A stretch of 64,000 nucleotides of DNA from assembly GCA_963585895.1 (NCBI GenBank), contig OY757904.1, positions 82,294,314 to 82,358,313 on the forward strand, given 5' to 3'. The number at the start of each line of letters is the position of its first letter. Within the stretch, counting starts at the first letter, position 1. The notes below the pieces were generated by a model. The model was not told where the DNA came from. It did no database searches and was given only the letters and a program-made list of their open reading frames with translations. Positions 54,345 to 63,773 of this stretch are shown here, one piece after another. Origin of the DNA: Sepioteuthis lessoniana (taxonomy: Eukaryota; Mollusca; Cephalopoda; Myopsida; Loliginidae). Both the position numbers and the translations under genes were made by a program.

Positions 54345-55932
54345 CAGTAGCGTCCAAAACTAAGGGACAAAATTCTAAAACCTAATATTTGTTAGAAATA
54401 ACAACTGTGAAAAGCTGAAATTTTGACAATTGCTAGTCGTTATCATCCATAATAACATACTAAAATTTGAATCATTTGCAAACGATAGAAAAAGAATTAT
54501 AACAATTATTTATTTATTTTCAAAATAGGATCGTCCAAAAGTAAGGGACAAAATTGAGAAAAACAATGTAAACAGTATGCTATATTCAAATTTTTTGATT
54601 TCCACTAAAGAATAAGTCTTACTTAGTCATTTGCAAACGTTGCATCACCCGGCACCATGGCGAAACGCTAAAAACTTGATTACTCTGTGAGACAAGCTAT
54701 TGTGAAGCTACACAAGGAAAAGCACACCATTAGAGAGATTTCAGAGAAAGTGAAACGTTCCAAGAGTGTTGTAAGCAGGGTTGTTAAATCCTACAATGAT
54801 ACTGGCAAAATAGTGCTTTTAAAACCGGCAGACCCCGCAAAACTTCGGCAAGAGAAGATCGAATAATGCAGCGTATGTCATTAAAGGACCGTTTTAAGTC
54901 TTGCACAGAAATTAAAAGGGTTATGAATAGTACCTCATGTGTTAATGTGTCAAGACAGACTGTTTCTAGACGACTGCAAGAAATAGGGCTGTTTAATCGA
55001 ACCCCAAGGAAGAAACCACTTGTTAATTCGAAGAATAAGAAGAAGAGATTAGAGTTTGCAAACAGGTATGTAATTTGGACATATGAAAATTGGGCAAAAG
55101 TATTTTTCAGTGATGAAAGCAAGTTTAATTTATTTGGAAATGATGGAAAAAAACAATGTAAAGAGATGTATTGGTGAAAGATTAAGTGTAAAGTGTACTA
55201 AGAAAACTGTCAAGTTTGGGGGCGGAAGCGTCATGGTATTTGGAATGTTCTAGCCAAGGTACAACGCCTCTTGTCCGGTTACAAACTCGTGTAAACGCGC
55301 AGATCTATAAAACATTGTTCAAGATCATGTTGTGCCAATCATACAGAATTCAGGTTTCGATAGGGCTACCTTTATGCAAGATAATGTCCCATGTCACAAG
55401 GCAAAGGTGGTAATGAGTTAGCTTAGCGAGCAAGATTTCGAAATTATGGATTAGCCACCGCAAAGTCCTGACTTAAATCCAATAGAATATCTTTGGAAGA
55501 CCTTAGGAGTGAAAGTTATGGAAAGAAATCCCACTAACACGGAGGATTTGTGGGTGAAGCTTCAAGAAGAATGGTCTAAAATTAGTATCATGGATTGTCA
55601 TGAACTAATTCGTTCTTATAGTCGAAGATGTGCAGCAGTCATTGAGAGCAAGGGCCCATTTACTAAATATTGATTGTACATGTATTTTTATTGTTTTTTG
55701 GCTGTTTACATTGTTTTTCTCAATTTTGTCCCTTACTTTTGGACGTTCCAAATTTGAAAATAAATAGATAATTATTATAATTCTTTTTCTATCCTTTGCA
55801 TATGATTCAAATTTTAGTATGTTATTATGGGTGATAACGACGAGCAGTTGTCAAAATTTCAGCTTTTCACAGTTGTTATTTCTAACAAATATTAGGTTTT
55901 AAAATTTTGTCCCTTAGTTTTGGACGCTACTG
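54345..55932 (+). mobile_element. Tc1-like DNA transposon with IR/DR ends, complete but dead
   Basis: A 1,588-bp element flanked by TA on both sides (54343-54344 and 55933-55934). Inverted repeats of about 230 bp start CAGTAGCGTCCAAAACTAAG. Each inverted repeat carries the direct-repeat motif TAAGGGACAAAATT twice: outer at about 54362-54375 and inner at about 54540-54553, with mirror copies at 55725-55745 and 55900-55925. This is the IR/DR layout of many Tc1 elements. The transposase inside is broken. Confidence 0.92.
54657..55673 (+). pseudogene. Tc1-like transposase, degenerate
   Basis: Cut-and-paste transposase. From ATG 54657 (MAKR, then a stop in place of the next residue): the helix-turn-helix SVRQAIVKLHKEKHTIREIS and KSVVSRVVKSYNDTGKI, then after a frameshift near 54830 the second helix-turn-helix MNSTSCVNVSRQTVSRRLQE (54924-54983). 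The catalytic core reads VFFSDESKFNLFG (first Asp, about 55105), FMQDNVPCHKAKV (second Asp, about 55375-55410) and PPQSPDLNPIEYLWKTLG with the final Glu (about 55455-55505). It ends GPFTKY and TGA 55671-55673. A premature stop follows KEMYW (55177) and a TAG precedes PPQ. Spacing fits a DD34E Tc1 enzyme. Confidence 0.9.
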
Positions 55933-56020
55933 TATATTTATGTTTTGTGTCTGTGTGTGTGTGGTATGGATTACCAGATATGAAAATAGACACGAAGAGG
56001 GAAATATACTGAATGAAACT

Positions 56021-56021
<1 letters not shown>

Positions 56022-56052
<31 letters not shown>
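56022..56052. repeat. (GATA)n microsatellite
   Basis: About eight GATA units. A second array lies at 56613-56637 and another at 62365-62387. The stretch 56053-56612 is otherwise unrecognised. Confidence 0.95.
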
Positions 56053-56689
56053 CACTAGGAAAGATTGATTCATAATTTTATAAGATGTTAAACAGGAGAC
56101 CGTTCTACTATTAAACATTGGCTTGTGATGGGCATTCAATGTCTTCATATATTATTGCGATACAATTTGGGTCTTTTCACGCCAAGTGACCATACAGAAT
56201 CCTACAAACAATTTCCCGTCCATATTCATGATTTCCTTAATTCCATTTGAGTTTGGGCTTTTCAAGTCTACTTAAAAGATCTATGTATTGCGTGTAAATG
56301 CAATGATCCGTATTAACGATACTTGTCATTCAGATGTCAGAGTATGCTGTTGTCAACAGTCTCTGCAAATCTAAGGTTTCCTTTTTAAAGATTGAAACAA
56401 GATGTATGATCATTGTCGACAGTTATGGGACTTATGTTTCACCTTGGCTATTTAGGCTCTGATTTCGACATTTGCAGTGAAGTAAGACCAGGAACTTTCT
56501 CAAAATGACTTATGTATATTTCTTTATTTCTCTTTCCATCGTTCACTAGGATAGATATATAAATAGATATGAAAAGAATCAAGAAAGATAAAAGAAAGAA
56601 TTGTACAAAATAAGATAGATAGATAGATAGATAGATATCCAGTCGACGGGGCCTACAATACGCTTAGCATCACCTGTAAAAGGGCAAGA

Positions 56690-56815
56690 TTTCTCAAAAA
56701 AGATGGTGCTCTAATTATAACAATAAACTTCATCCGATAACGAGCATTCAGTTACATGGTTTTAGGAGTGTGGAACCACTCGTTTTTCGCCATTACTCTC
56801 AGGTCCACTCTGCTT
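56690..56815 (+). mobile_element. HT-family head fragment
   Basis: AAACTTCATCCGATAACGAG, TTTTAGGAGTGTGGAACCAC, TTTTTCGCCATTACTCTCAG and GTCCACTCTGC correspond to the HT head. Middle and tail are absent. Confidence 0.55.
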
Positions 56816-56840
56816 TTTGTAAAACCTTCCAAGCAACAAG

Positions 56841-56880
56841 CACACACACACACACACGCACACACATACATACACACACA
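56841..56880. repeat. (CA)n microsatellite
   Basis: CA units with CGCA and TACA interruptions, abutting a SINE-C copy. Confidence 0.9.
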
Positions 56881-57088
56881 CGGTGGCTCAAGTTCAAAAA
56901 CCTAGACAAGGCTGTTTGCATTTCACATAATGCTAATACCTGGGAAAAATATGAATCCAATTATTTTCTCCCTCCAGCCAAGGGTGAATTGTAGGGCATA
57001 AAGAATTCTTTAACCTTTTTATGACAACTAATCGAGAAGAAGAAAAACTGTGAATTCAAACCTGACTTAAAAACTGACCTTATATCGA
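56881..57088 (+). mobile_element. SINE-C copy
   Basis: GGTGGCTCAAGTTCAAAAAC, GTTTGCATTTCACATAATGC, CTCCCTCCAGCCAAGGGTGA, GAATTCTTTAACCTTTTTAT and TGAATTCAAACCTGACTTAA, AAACTGACCTTATATCGAAT follow the dimeric order seen at 31000-31265. Confidence 0.65.
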
Positions 57089-57090
57089 AT

Positions 57091-57332
57091 CCTGTTTGGG
57101 CGTATATTCAAATATATGGCCCGAGGAATCTGGGTTCAATCCCAGGTCGAGTCATACCAAAGATTCAAAAAGTGGATCTTGATACATTCTTGCATAACAC
57201 TCAGCAAGGTACGTATCAAGGGTAATGTGGAGAGATCTAAGGATAAAAATAGCGCCCTCCCCTACACCTATGGGTAAAAACTATTGAAAAGGAAGTCTTC
57301 GAGTCACCTTCACCTAAGGTCGCTAACTATAC
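57091..57332 (+). mobile_element. SINE-B copy, head eroded
   Basis: GGGCGTATATTCAAATATAT is a diverged A-box region, then GGGTTCAATCCCAGGTCGAG, GAGTCATACCAAAGATTC, GCGCCCTCCCCTACACCTAT, AAACTATTGAAAAGG and GAGTCACCTTCACC. It is joined to a (TA)n run and then to the RTE-like LINE. Confidence 0.8.
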
Positions 57333-57335
57333 ATT

Positions 57336-57337
<2 letters not shown>

Positions 57338-57371
<34 letters not shown>
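57338..57371. repeat. (TA)n microsatellite between SINE-B and RTE-like LINE
   Basis: About 17 TA units. Confidence 0.95.
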
Positions 57372-57374
<3 letters not shown>

Positions 57375-60250
57375 TCATCATCATCATGTCGTGCCGCTAG
57401 TACGGATATCCCTGATCCTCTCTCGCCACTTCTCCCTATCGTTCATCGCCTCTGGCAGGTCTTCAGGGCTACATCCCGTATCCTCACATAGCTGCTGTAT
57501 GTATGTCGAGCTGGTCGTCCTGCTTTTGCTCGACCATATGCGGGGGTCCATAGGAGTACATCGCTTATGAGCTCGTCCTTACTTCTCCAGTAGTATCCTG
57601 CATGTCTAGTTCGTCTAACTAGGATAGTTTTCGTGATGGGAGGCAGGTAGCCGTATAATTGGTGCTTTGTGGGGTGTTGCCGCCAGGACTTGTTCAATAT
57701 TGCTCGCAACATTCTTGTGTGATTACCGTCGAGCTTCTTCTCCAGTCGTTTTGTTAGCGTCCAAGTACTGCACCCATACAGTAGTATCGACACGACCGCT
57801 GCCTGGAAGAAACTGTGTTTCGTTTTATCGGTTAGGACTGATTTCCATATGATCGATAGCCTATCGATAGCTGTCCATGCCTTCGTTAGCCACATGTCGA
57901 TGTCTTTTTCGGTTGATGAGATACTGCTTCCAAGGTAGGTGAATTTGTCTACTAGTTTCAGAGAGGTTCCGTCTAGTGTGGAAATGTCGCCTATTTGATT
58001 ATAATACATATATTCAGTTTTGTATGCATTGACATGGAGGCCAATGCCTGCGGCGGCTCGTTCCAAACTATGCAGTAGTGTTTCGGCTTGGTTGGGTGTA
58101 TTTGCCAGAATCGCTATGTCATCGGCGTAGTCGGCATCAATAATTGTTTTTGCGGGTTACCTTCTACTTCTTTTCTTAATCATCAAGAAGCCGTTTTCTC
58201 TGATTTTATCAATCGATGTTCAAAGCACATAGTCTAGACAGATGATGAAGAGGTATGGGGCTAGCGTGTCCCCTTGTAGTACTCCTGCTACAATGTCGAA
58301 GTATTCTGTGTCTCCATCCGGTGAACGCACTTTCACTTTGGTATTTCTATAGAAATTCGTTTTTTGCAGCTACGGGTTCTTTTGGTAGGCCGTATGCTAG
58401 TAGGATTTGTTCCATCTTCCCTCTGTGAATGGAATCGAAGGCCTTGGTAAAGTCGACAAATAGTAATGTCGCCTGTAGGTTTTTTGCCAGTACGCTTTCA
58501 AGGATTTTACGGATGGTCAATATTTGTGAGGTCGTGGATCTATTTCTTCAGAAGCCATTTTGGTTTTTCCTAAGGATGTTTTCGATTTTGGGTTCTATGC
58601 GGTTTCGTAGTAGGGCATTGTAGATTTTGGCTGCTATGGATGTAAGTGTTATACCTCAGTAGTTCTTGGCTAATCCGAGGTTCCCCTTTTTAGGGAAGGG
58701 GAGGATACATCCCTTTTTCCATCTGTCTATCGTATTTTGATTATAGACTGCGTTGCAGTGTCGGAGCAGTATGTCGTCGAATTGTCTGGTCTTCTATACC
58801 TCTGGAGGAATCTCGTCAAGCCCTGCAGCTTTCCTATTTTTAATTTTTTAAAGAACAGAGTCGAGTTCTTCTTGAGTAAACGGTCCTAGTTTAATGTCCA
58901 ATTGCTTACTAATAATTCTGGTGATTGGTTCATGCATAACTTTCGGTGGGTTTCCTAGTAGGTTTTCGAAATGCTGTTTCCACAGTTTTATTCTTTCTTG
59001 TTGGTTTGCCGCTTTCAATTTTGCTTTGGCTGTGCTCTTTCTTCTACATACTTCGTTTATCGTTTGCCAGGCTATCCTAGATTGTCTATCTTCCACTGAG
59101 TCTCTAATCTTATATATCTGATTTTTTATGTATTCTGTCTGTTCTTTTAGATATATGCCTGTTAATTGATATTGTGCTTTTTTTAGTTTTAGGGCATTTG
59201 TGTTTGTCGGGTTCTTCCTATAGCTTTTGGGGGCTGTTTTCACGTGTGCCCGTTTTTCTCTAACAGCTAACGTTTCCCATGGGACTCTATATTTAGTTCT
59301 AGGTTTTGTTGGAATATACTTCGCTGCCGCCTCGATGTGCGATGGACGAAATTCTCATATTCGTCATTTGGGGTACCTTTTTCTGTCTTCTCTTGTAGTG
59401 TCTCGAATCTGACTTCAATTCTAATACATATTTGTCTCTAATATCTCTGATGTTAAGAAGGGCCCAGTCATAGATAAGATTAGAGACTCAGTGGAAGATA
59501 GTTTTTGGTGGTCGCTGTTCGTGTGGCGTTCTTTCGTAGGTTTAGTCGTATTTTTGCCGTGACTATTCGGTGATCGGAGGACACACTCTCGAAAAAGGAG
59601 TATGCCTCGCAATTCATTGCGCTATTTTTCCATTTTTTGTTTATAAAGACGTTGTCTATCAGTTCTTTACTATTGTTCGCGTATGTGTAGGTCCATAATT
59701 TTCCCTCCCTTTTTTGATAGTTTGTATTGAGACATGTTAATCTATTTTCTCTCATGAAATCTGTTAGATGTTGCCCATTCCTATTTGACGTGTTGTGTAG
59801 GCTGTATTTGTTGTTTCCGTTTTTCTCGATTTGAGCAATCATGTCTCCGCCAATGACTAGTACGTTGTGTTTCGGAATGCTACGCACCAGAAAGGATAGC
59901 TCATCATAGAAGGCGACAAGTTCAGTTTCTTCACTAACATAGGTAGAGCTGTAGCAGGAGATGATTGTTGCACTGGGATTGCCAGTAAACGTAGCTGCCA
60001 TCATCCTAGGTTGTATTCTCTCAATGCTATTAAGTGTTTTTAATGCTCTTGGTCCTATAAGCATTCCTACCCCTCCTACTGTGGCATTAACAGAGTTTTT
60101 CCATGCTGATACGGTAGCTAGCGTTCAGCCATTGCCAGTATCGTGATATTTGATATCTTCGGTGTGCGTGTATCTGTGTCTCTTGTATGCATATTATGTC
60201 TATCTTATGTTCTACAGCCGATGCAGTCAGCTCTGGTAATTGACCTAGGG
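57372..60250 (-). pseudogene. RTE-like LINE (endonuclease plus reverse transcriptase), nearly full length, degenerate
   Basis: One protein nicks DNA and reverse-transcribes the element. Minus strand, N to C: apurinic-type endonuclease start LPELTASAVEHKIDIICIQE (60240-60180), FTGNPSATIISCYSSTYVSE, NVLVIGGDMIAQIEKNGNNK, NGQHLTDFMRENRLTCLNTN and FESVSSDHRIVTAKIRLNLR (end of endonuclease, about 59560), a linker (KTAPKSYRKNPTNTNALKLK), the RT with ASTEGTLAP-like, FVDFTKAFDSIHRGKM (58470-58420), ADYADDIAIL (58137-58108), then MERAAAGIGLHVNAYKTEYM through ILNKSWRQHPTKHQLYGYLP to 57443. The 3' end is (ATGATG)n. Lesions: a 28-bp inverted insertion near 59472-59500, breaks at 58850-58100 and at 60065-60100. 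The clade (RTE or near relative) is by motif style. Confidence 0.85.
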
Positions 60251-60333
60251 AAGTAAATAATGGAAAGGAATCCGATAGTATGGAGAAAATTTTTAAAATA
60301 AAGTAATCCAAAAGTGATGAATATATTACGAAG

Positions 60334-60390
60334 GAAAGTCGACATTAAAATGTTTTGGTTTTAATGAATCTTCATCAGGGCTTTAAAAAG
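60334..60390 (-). ncRNA. Hammerhead ribozyme, minus strand, mutated core
   Basis: Minus strand: CTGATGA (60378-60372), stem II region AGATT/AACC, core GAAA changed to AAAA, stem III ACAT...ATGT, cleavage triplet GTC and stem I strand GACTTT. The lost core G and a stem I mismatch predict loss of activity. Confidence 0.65.
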
Positions 60391-60450
60391 GCGAAACAAG
60401 TGTTAATAGATTAAACATCTATCGTTGTTCTATCAGCGCATTTTTAACCA

Positions 60451-60505
60451 TTTTAAAGTCCTGATGAAGGTTCATTAAAACCGAAAAGTTTTAATGTCGA
60501 CTTTC
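60451..60505 (+). ncRNA. Type I hammerhead ribozyme, plus strand
   Basis: Stem I pairs AAAGTC (60455-60460) with GACTTT (60499-60504). The core has CTGATGA (60461-60467) and GAAA (60483-60486). Stem II pairs GGTT (60469-60472) with AACC (60479-60482). The cleavage triplet GTC ends at 60498. Stem III is short (expected ACAT/ATGT); here A-G replaces A-C, weakening it. Such minimal type I hammerheads are known from Penelope-like elements. Confidence 0.75.
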
Positions 60506-60551
60506 CTTCGTAATAAATTCATCACTTTTGGATTTCTTTGTTTTGGATTAC

Positions 60552-60573
60552 TTTTATATATATATATATATAT
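60552..60573. repeat. (TA)n microsatellite
   Basis: About 11 TA units between the palindrome and the Penelope-like element. The stretch 60575-60825 is probably 3' flank of the latter but shows no motif. Confidence 0.9.
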
Positions 60574-60829
60574 AAGAGAATGATAATGCATAAATGTGCC
60601 ACAGATTCTCTCGAACAACACTCCTCAGGTTTTGAATTCAGGCACATCCTATCTTGTTCAAATTTTTTCACAACATTGGAATATATAATAAAAGAAAAAT
60701 TAAAATATGGCGGCGCTAAACAGAAAAAATATGAAGGCATTGTAGGAGAACAAAAAATTTGTCTTGATTTTTTGTTAAAATGTTTATCTATTTTCTATTT
60801 TTATATTATATCCATGTAGGGTGATGTTT

Positions 60830-61600
60830 GCTAAATAGGGTGAAATCTGGTAAAATCCAGTTCTTTGTGGAATGTGGTTGCTTATGAAAATTACTGCTGA
60901 TTCTAACAATCTGCGGGATTTTTTGCAATGCAAAGCTTTATTTAGAGTGGCTTCGGAAAAATTAAAAGTGTGTTTGAGATCTAACTAGTGGCAGAAAAGG
61001 ATATTTCGGTTGTCATTTATTTTAATTGGTCGTTTGTGTTCGAAAAATTCTTAATTCTAGACTGCGTTGAGTTTCGCCGATGTAATGTTTGTCTCAATCT
61101 TTGCATGGAATAGAATATATATGAGAAGTAGTTATGTTGTTGGTGCGTGTGGAGATGTTAGCGAGATTTTTTATGGTTTGTGATGTGGTTTGAATATTTG
61201 GTATTCCTAATTTGGTTAATATGATGTAGATAGATTTGTTGTTGTGTATTAGTGGGTAGGGAGATAAGTCTATGGGTAATAGGAATAGTGGGAGTGTTTT
61301 TCTTTAGTTTATTTGACGAGTGTATGTTGAGGGCTTTTATCCTAGCGTTTAATATGAAAAATCTTAGTTATTTTAGGCTTTTAAGGGAATGTTCGATATA
61401 CTTAAATTATTCGTCTAGGTACTGAGGTCTTCATATTCTAAGAGTTCGTAAATAAGACCAAATTATGAGGCCTGTTTCGATTTTGGTGTTGAAGTAGGAG
61501 TAAAAATGTATATAATCGTTTTTGTCTGTGGATTTGTGGTAGACTTTAAAATTTAAACCATTTCGGGATTCAATAATTGTTTTTTAGTATATCTACATCT
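60830..61600 (-). pseudogene. Second Penelope-like element: RT C-terminus and GIY-YIG, strongly degenerate
   Basis: Minus strand from 61600: GLNFKVYHKSTDKNDYIHFY, SYFNTKIETGLIIWSYLRTL and YLDE then FKYIEHSLKSLK, FFILNARIKALNIHS, the RT C-terminal and linker region of Penelope-like elements. After it comes the GIY-YIG core HIYSIPCKD (stop) DKHYIGETQRSLELRI (about 61120-61040). Further on, shifted, are RPIKINDNRNILF-like, HTFNFSEATLNKALHCKKSR and NHIPQRTGFYQISPYLANI-like pieces. Many in-frame stops are present. It differs from the element at 396-1804 in nuclease sequence (CKDCDKHYIGET against CCCGKIYKGVTD), so two PLE lineages are present. Confidence 0.75.
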
Positions 61601-61611
61601 ACTGTTCTATT

Positions 61612-61632
61612 ATATATATATATATATATATA
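61612..61632. repeat. (TA)n microsatellite
   Basis: About 10 TA units about 30 bp upstream of SINE-B. Confidence 0.9.
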
Positions 61633-61661
61633 TTACACTTTGTACTTTTTCTCAACTGTTA

Positions 61662-61915
61662 CCAGCTCGTTGGCTTAGTGATAGAGTGTTCGGCAATAGC
61701 TCAGGAGACTGGGGCTCAATCTCAGATCGAGTCATACCAAAGACTCAAAAAGTGGTACTTGATACCTCCTTGCTTAACACTCAGCATCATAAGGTATGTT
61801 TCAAAGGTAAAGTGGAGCAATCCAGGGAAAGGAGTAGCTCCCTTCCCAACACCTTGGTGTAGTAGCTATTGAAAAGGGAGCTTTCAGGTAGCCCTCGACT
61901 ACAATCGCCAACTTT
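61662..61915 (+). mobile_element. SINE-B copy, full length
   Basis: CCAGCTCGTTGGCTTAGTGA, TAGAGTGTTCGGCAATAGC, GGGCTCAATCTCAGATCGAG, GAGTCATACCAAAGACTC, GTGGTACTTGATACCTCC, CCTTCCCAACACCTTGGTGT, AGCTATTGAAAAGGGAGC and CCCTCGACTACAATCGCCAA cover the family from head to 3' end. Confidence 0.88.
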
Positions 61916-61944
61916 TACTATATTTCTGTCAATTACCTCTATAA

Positions 61945-61947
<3 letters not shown>

Positions 61948-62000
<53 letters not shown>

Positions 62001-62030
62001 ACTTTCTGTCTGTCTCTCTCTCTCTCTCAA
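61948..62030. repeat. (CT)n microsatellite
   Basis: About 40 CT units with TGTC interruptions; frames on both strands are artefacts. Confidence 0.95.
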
Positions 62031-62034
62031 TTCT

Positions 62035-62800
62035 GGTCACTTACTCTCCATTTTCTCGCTCTCTTTTTTCCTTCGATTTTTTTACATAAAGTAGTTCAAT
62101 CCAACCTTTGATTCATAGAGAAAGAAAACCTGGCACTTCCTTTTTAGTCGTTGGCATTTTGTTGATTTACAAATTATTGGTGCGATTATATATAAATATT
62201 AACTCGCACGTCCAGCTTCGTCGTTGGAAGACTGGTGTATGTCACTGGATCTAAAGGTCGCTGGATGAAATCAAGTAAAAATCCCACTTTCAAACAATGA
62301 TTAATCTTCTTCTAAAGTTCAACTTAATAGATATTGGAAAATTCTTTTTCTATACATTTAACGAGATAGATAGATAGATAGATAGATGATAAGTTTGTCC
62401 GATAATTGTGAAAGAAAAAAGTTTCGAATATCATATCTACATGTTTCATTAGTGATCTAGCGTCCTCAGAATGCAAATGGATTTATTACCAAAAACTGAT
62501 CTACATTAAAAGGGAGAGAAGTGTTATATTTTATGTAGAGCTTATGAAAACTTAATCTTGAAAATATGTGGATTACTTTAAATTGTGTCGGTCAGTTATA
62601 CTAATTTTTTTAATTAGTATGCTATATTCTATGAGTACAAATTTGATAAGGAATGTAGACATTATAAAAACCCAGATGTAAACTGATTGCTGGAGACTCA
62701 TGGATTAAAGTGCTTTCTAGACATCTTCGACGTCATAAATTGTGAAGTTATTTTTTTTAAATGGGTTTTTTTTTTTCAAAATTATGATCAGAAGTAGTAC
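62035..62800. other. Non-coding stretch, nothing recognised
   Basis: It contains (GATA)n at 62365-62387. No supported gene or repeat family. Confidence 0.5.
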
Positions 62801-62807
62801 CCTAGCA

Positions 62808-63030
62808 TCATGCGGAACACTGCTGGAGAAGTAAGGACTAACTCATAAGTGACATACTCCTGTGGACCCCTTCACATGGACGATCAAAGGCAGGACGACC
62901 AGCTAGAACTACTTACAACAGCTCTGTCCCGATACAGACCTACCGGAAGCAATAGACGATAGAGAAGGGTCAGGGAGAGGGTCAGGGAGATCCGCGCTGG
63001 AGGCACGACATGATGGCGATAATGATGTTG
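62808..63030 (+). mobile_element. RTE-like LINE 3'-end fragment
   Basis: CACTGCTGGAGAAGTAAGGA, CTCCTGTGGACCCC, GGCAGGACGACCAGCTAGAA and GGCACGACATGATGG parallel the RTE copies near 38830-38640 and 57590-57372, here on the plus strand. It ends in ATGATGGCGATAATGATG, a decayed ATG-repeat tail like the (ATGATG)n of the 57372 copy. Confidence 0.78.
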
Positions 63031-63033
63031 TGC

Positions 63034-63466
63034 AGGGTGTCTCAAAATTGATGCAATTCATTAATATAATAATGATTTATTACTGAGATAAGCACAAAGG
63101 CGGTCATTTGGAACATGTCCGGTAAAAAATGCATCCTTTAAGCAAGATACATCAAATCAATGTTTTTTTTTAATCATTATAATATCAGCTTCCAGAACAA
63201 GCAATCTTTTTTTGAGTTTCTTGCCTCTGTAACAAATCATTATCATATCAATGAGTTGCCTCTATTTTGAGACAGTTTTGAATGATTTTGTCTCCAAATA
63301 AGTAGTGACGTAAAGTATTTTTCCTCTCTTGTCCACGGTATTATGATCAAGGAATAATTGTTCTTATAATATTCTATTTTCAAATCTGAAACAAAAAAAG
63401 AACACAACATTATTATTAGTAGAGTTATTAGCAGTCACATGGGTCCTATATATATTGAGACACCCT
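63034..63466. mobile_element. MITE-like element with mariner-type ends
   Basis: AGGGTGTCTCAA at 63034-63045 is mirrored by TTGAGACACCCT at 63455-63466. The 433-bp interior has no coding. A TA follows the right end; the left flank is not a clean TA. A mariner-type MITE is likely, inserted next to the RTE fragment. Confidence 0.55.
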
Positions 63467-63704
63467 ATAATTTACTGAGCTCACTGTCTTTAGCAAAAGT
63501 CCAGAAGTAGCATCCCAGGAGAATCGAAGTAACTAGCAATGATCTGCTCATTAACCATTACCCCATGAGAGGCACCTACATTAAGTGTTTTTTTTTTTTC
63601 TAGATAAATTATCACTCTTATCTCTTTAAAGATATTTTTGGAAATAAATTCATTAAAATTTTAATATCGAAATCAATCTGATTTTCAATACTGTTTTATT
63701 CTTT

Positions 63705-63770
<66 letters not shown>
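63705..63770. repeat. (TA)n microsatellite, about 32 units
   Basis: Uninterrupted TA, then a short (GT)n. Stretches 63470-63700 and 63790-64000 hold nothing recognisable. Confidence 0.95.

Positions 63771-63773
<3 letters not shown>

Larger units (their letters stand above)
60290..60545. repeat. Inverted repeat carrying two opposed hammerhead motifs
   Basis: The left arm from about 60299 (AAAAGTAATCC-like, GTGATGAATATATTACGAAG, GAAAGTCGACATTAAAATG) and the right arm (TTTTAATGTCGACTTTCCTT, CGTAATAAATTCATCAC, GGATTACTTTTA) are reverse complements at about 85-90% by eye. The ~60-bp spacer is 60386-60445. It lies between the RTE-like LINE and a minus-strand Penelope-like element, so it is probably terminal-repeat sequence of the latter. 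Confidence 0.75.

Noticed and set aside
63034..63466. Intact mariner transposase gene
   Set aside because: Only the short terminal inverted repeats are recognisable; the interior has no HTH or DDD motifs.
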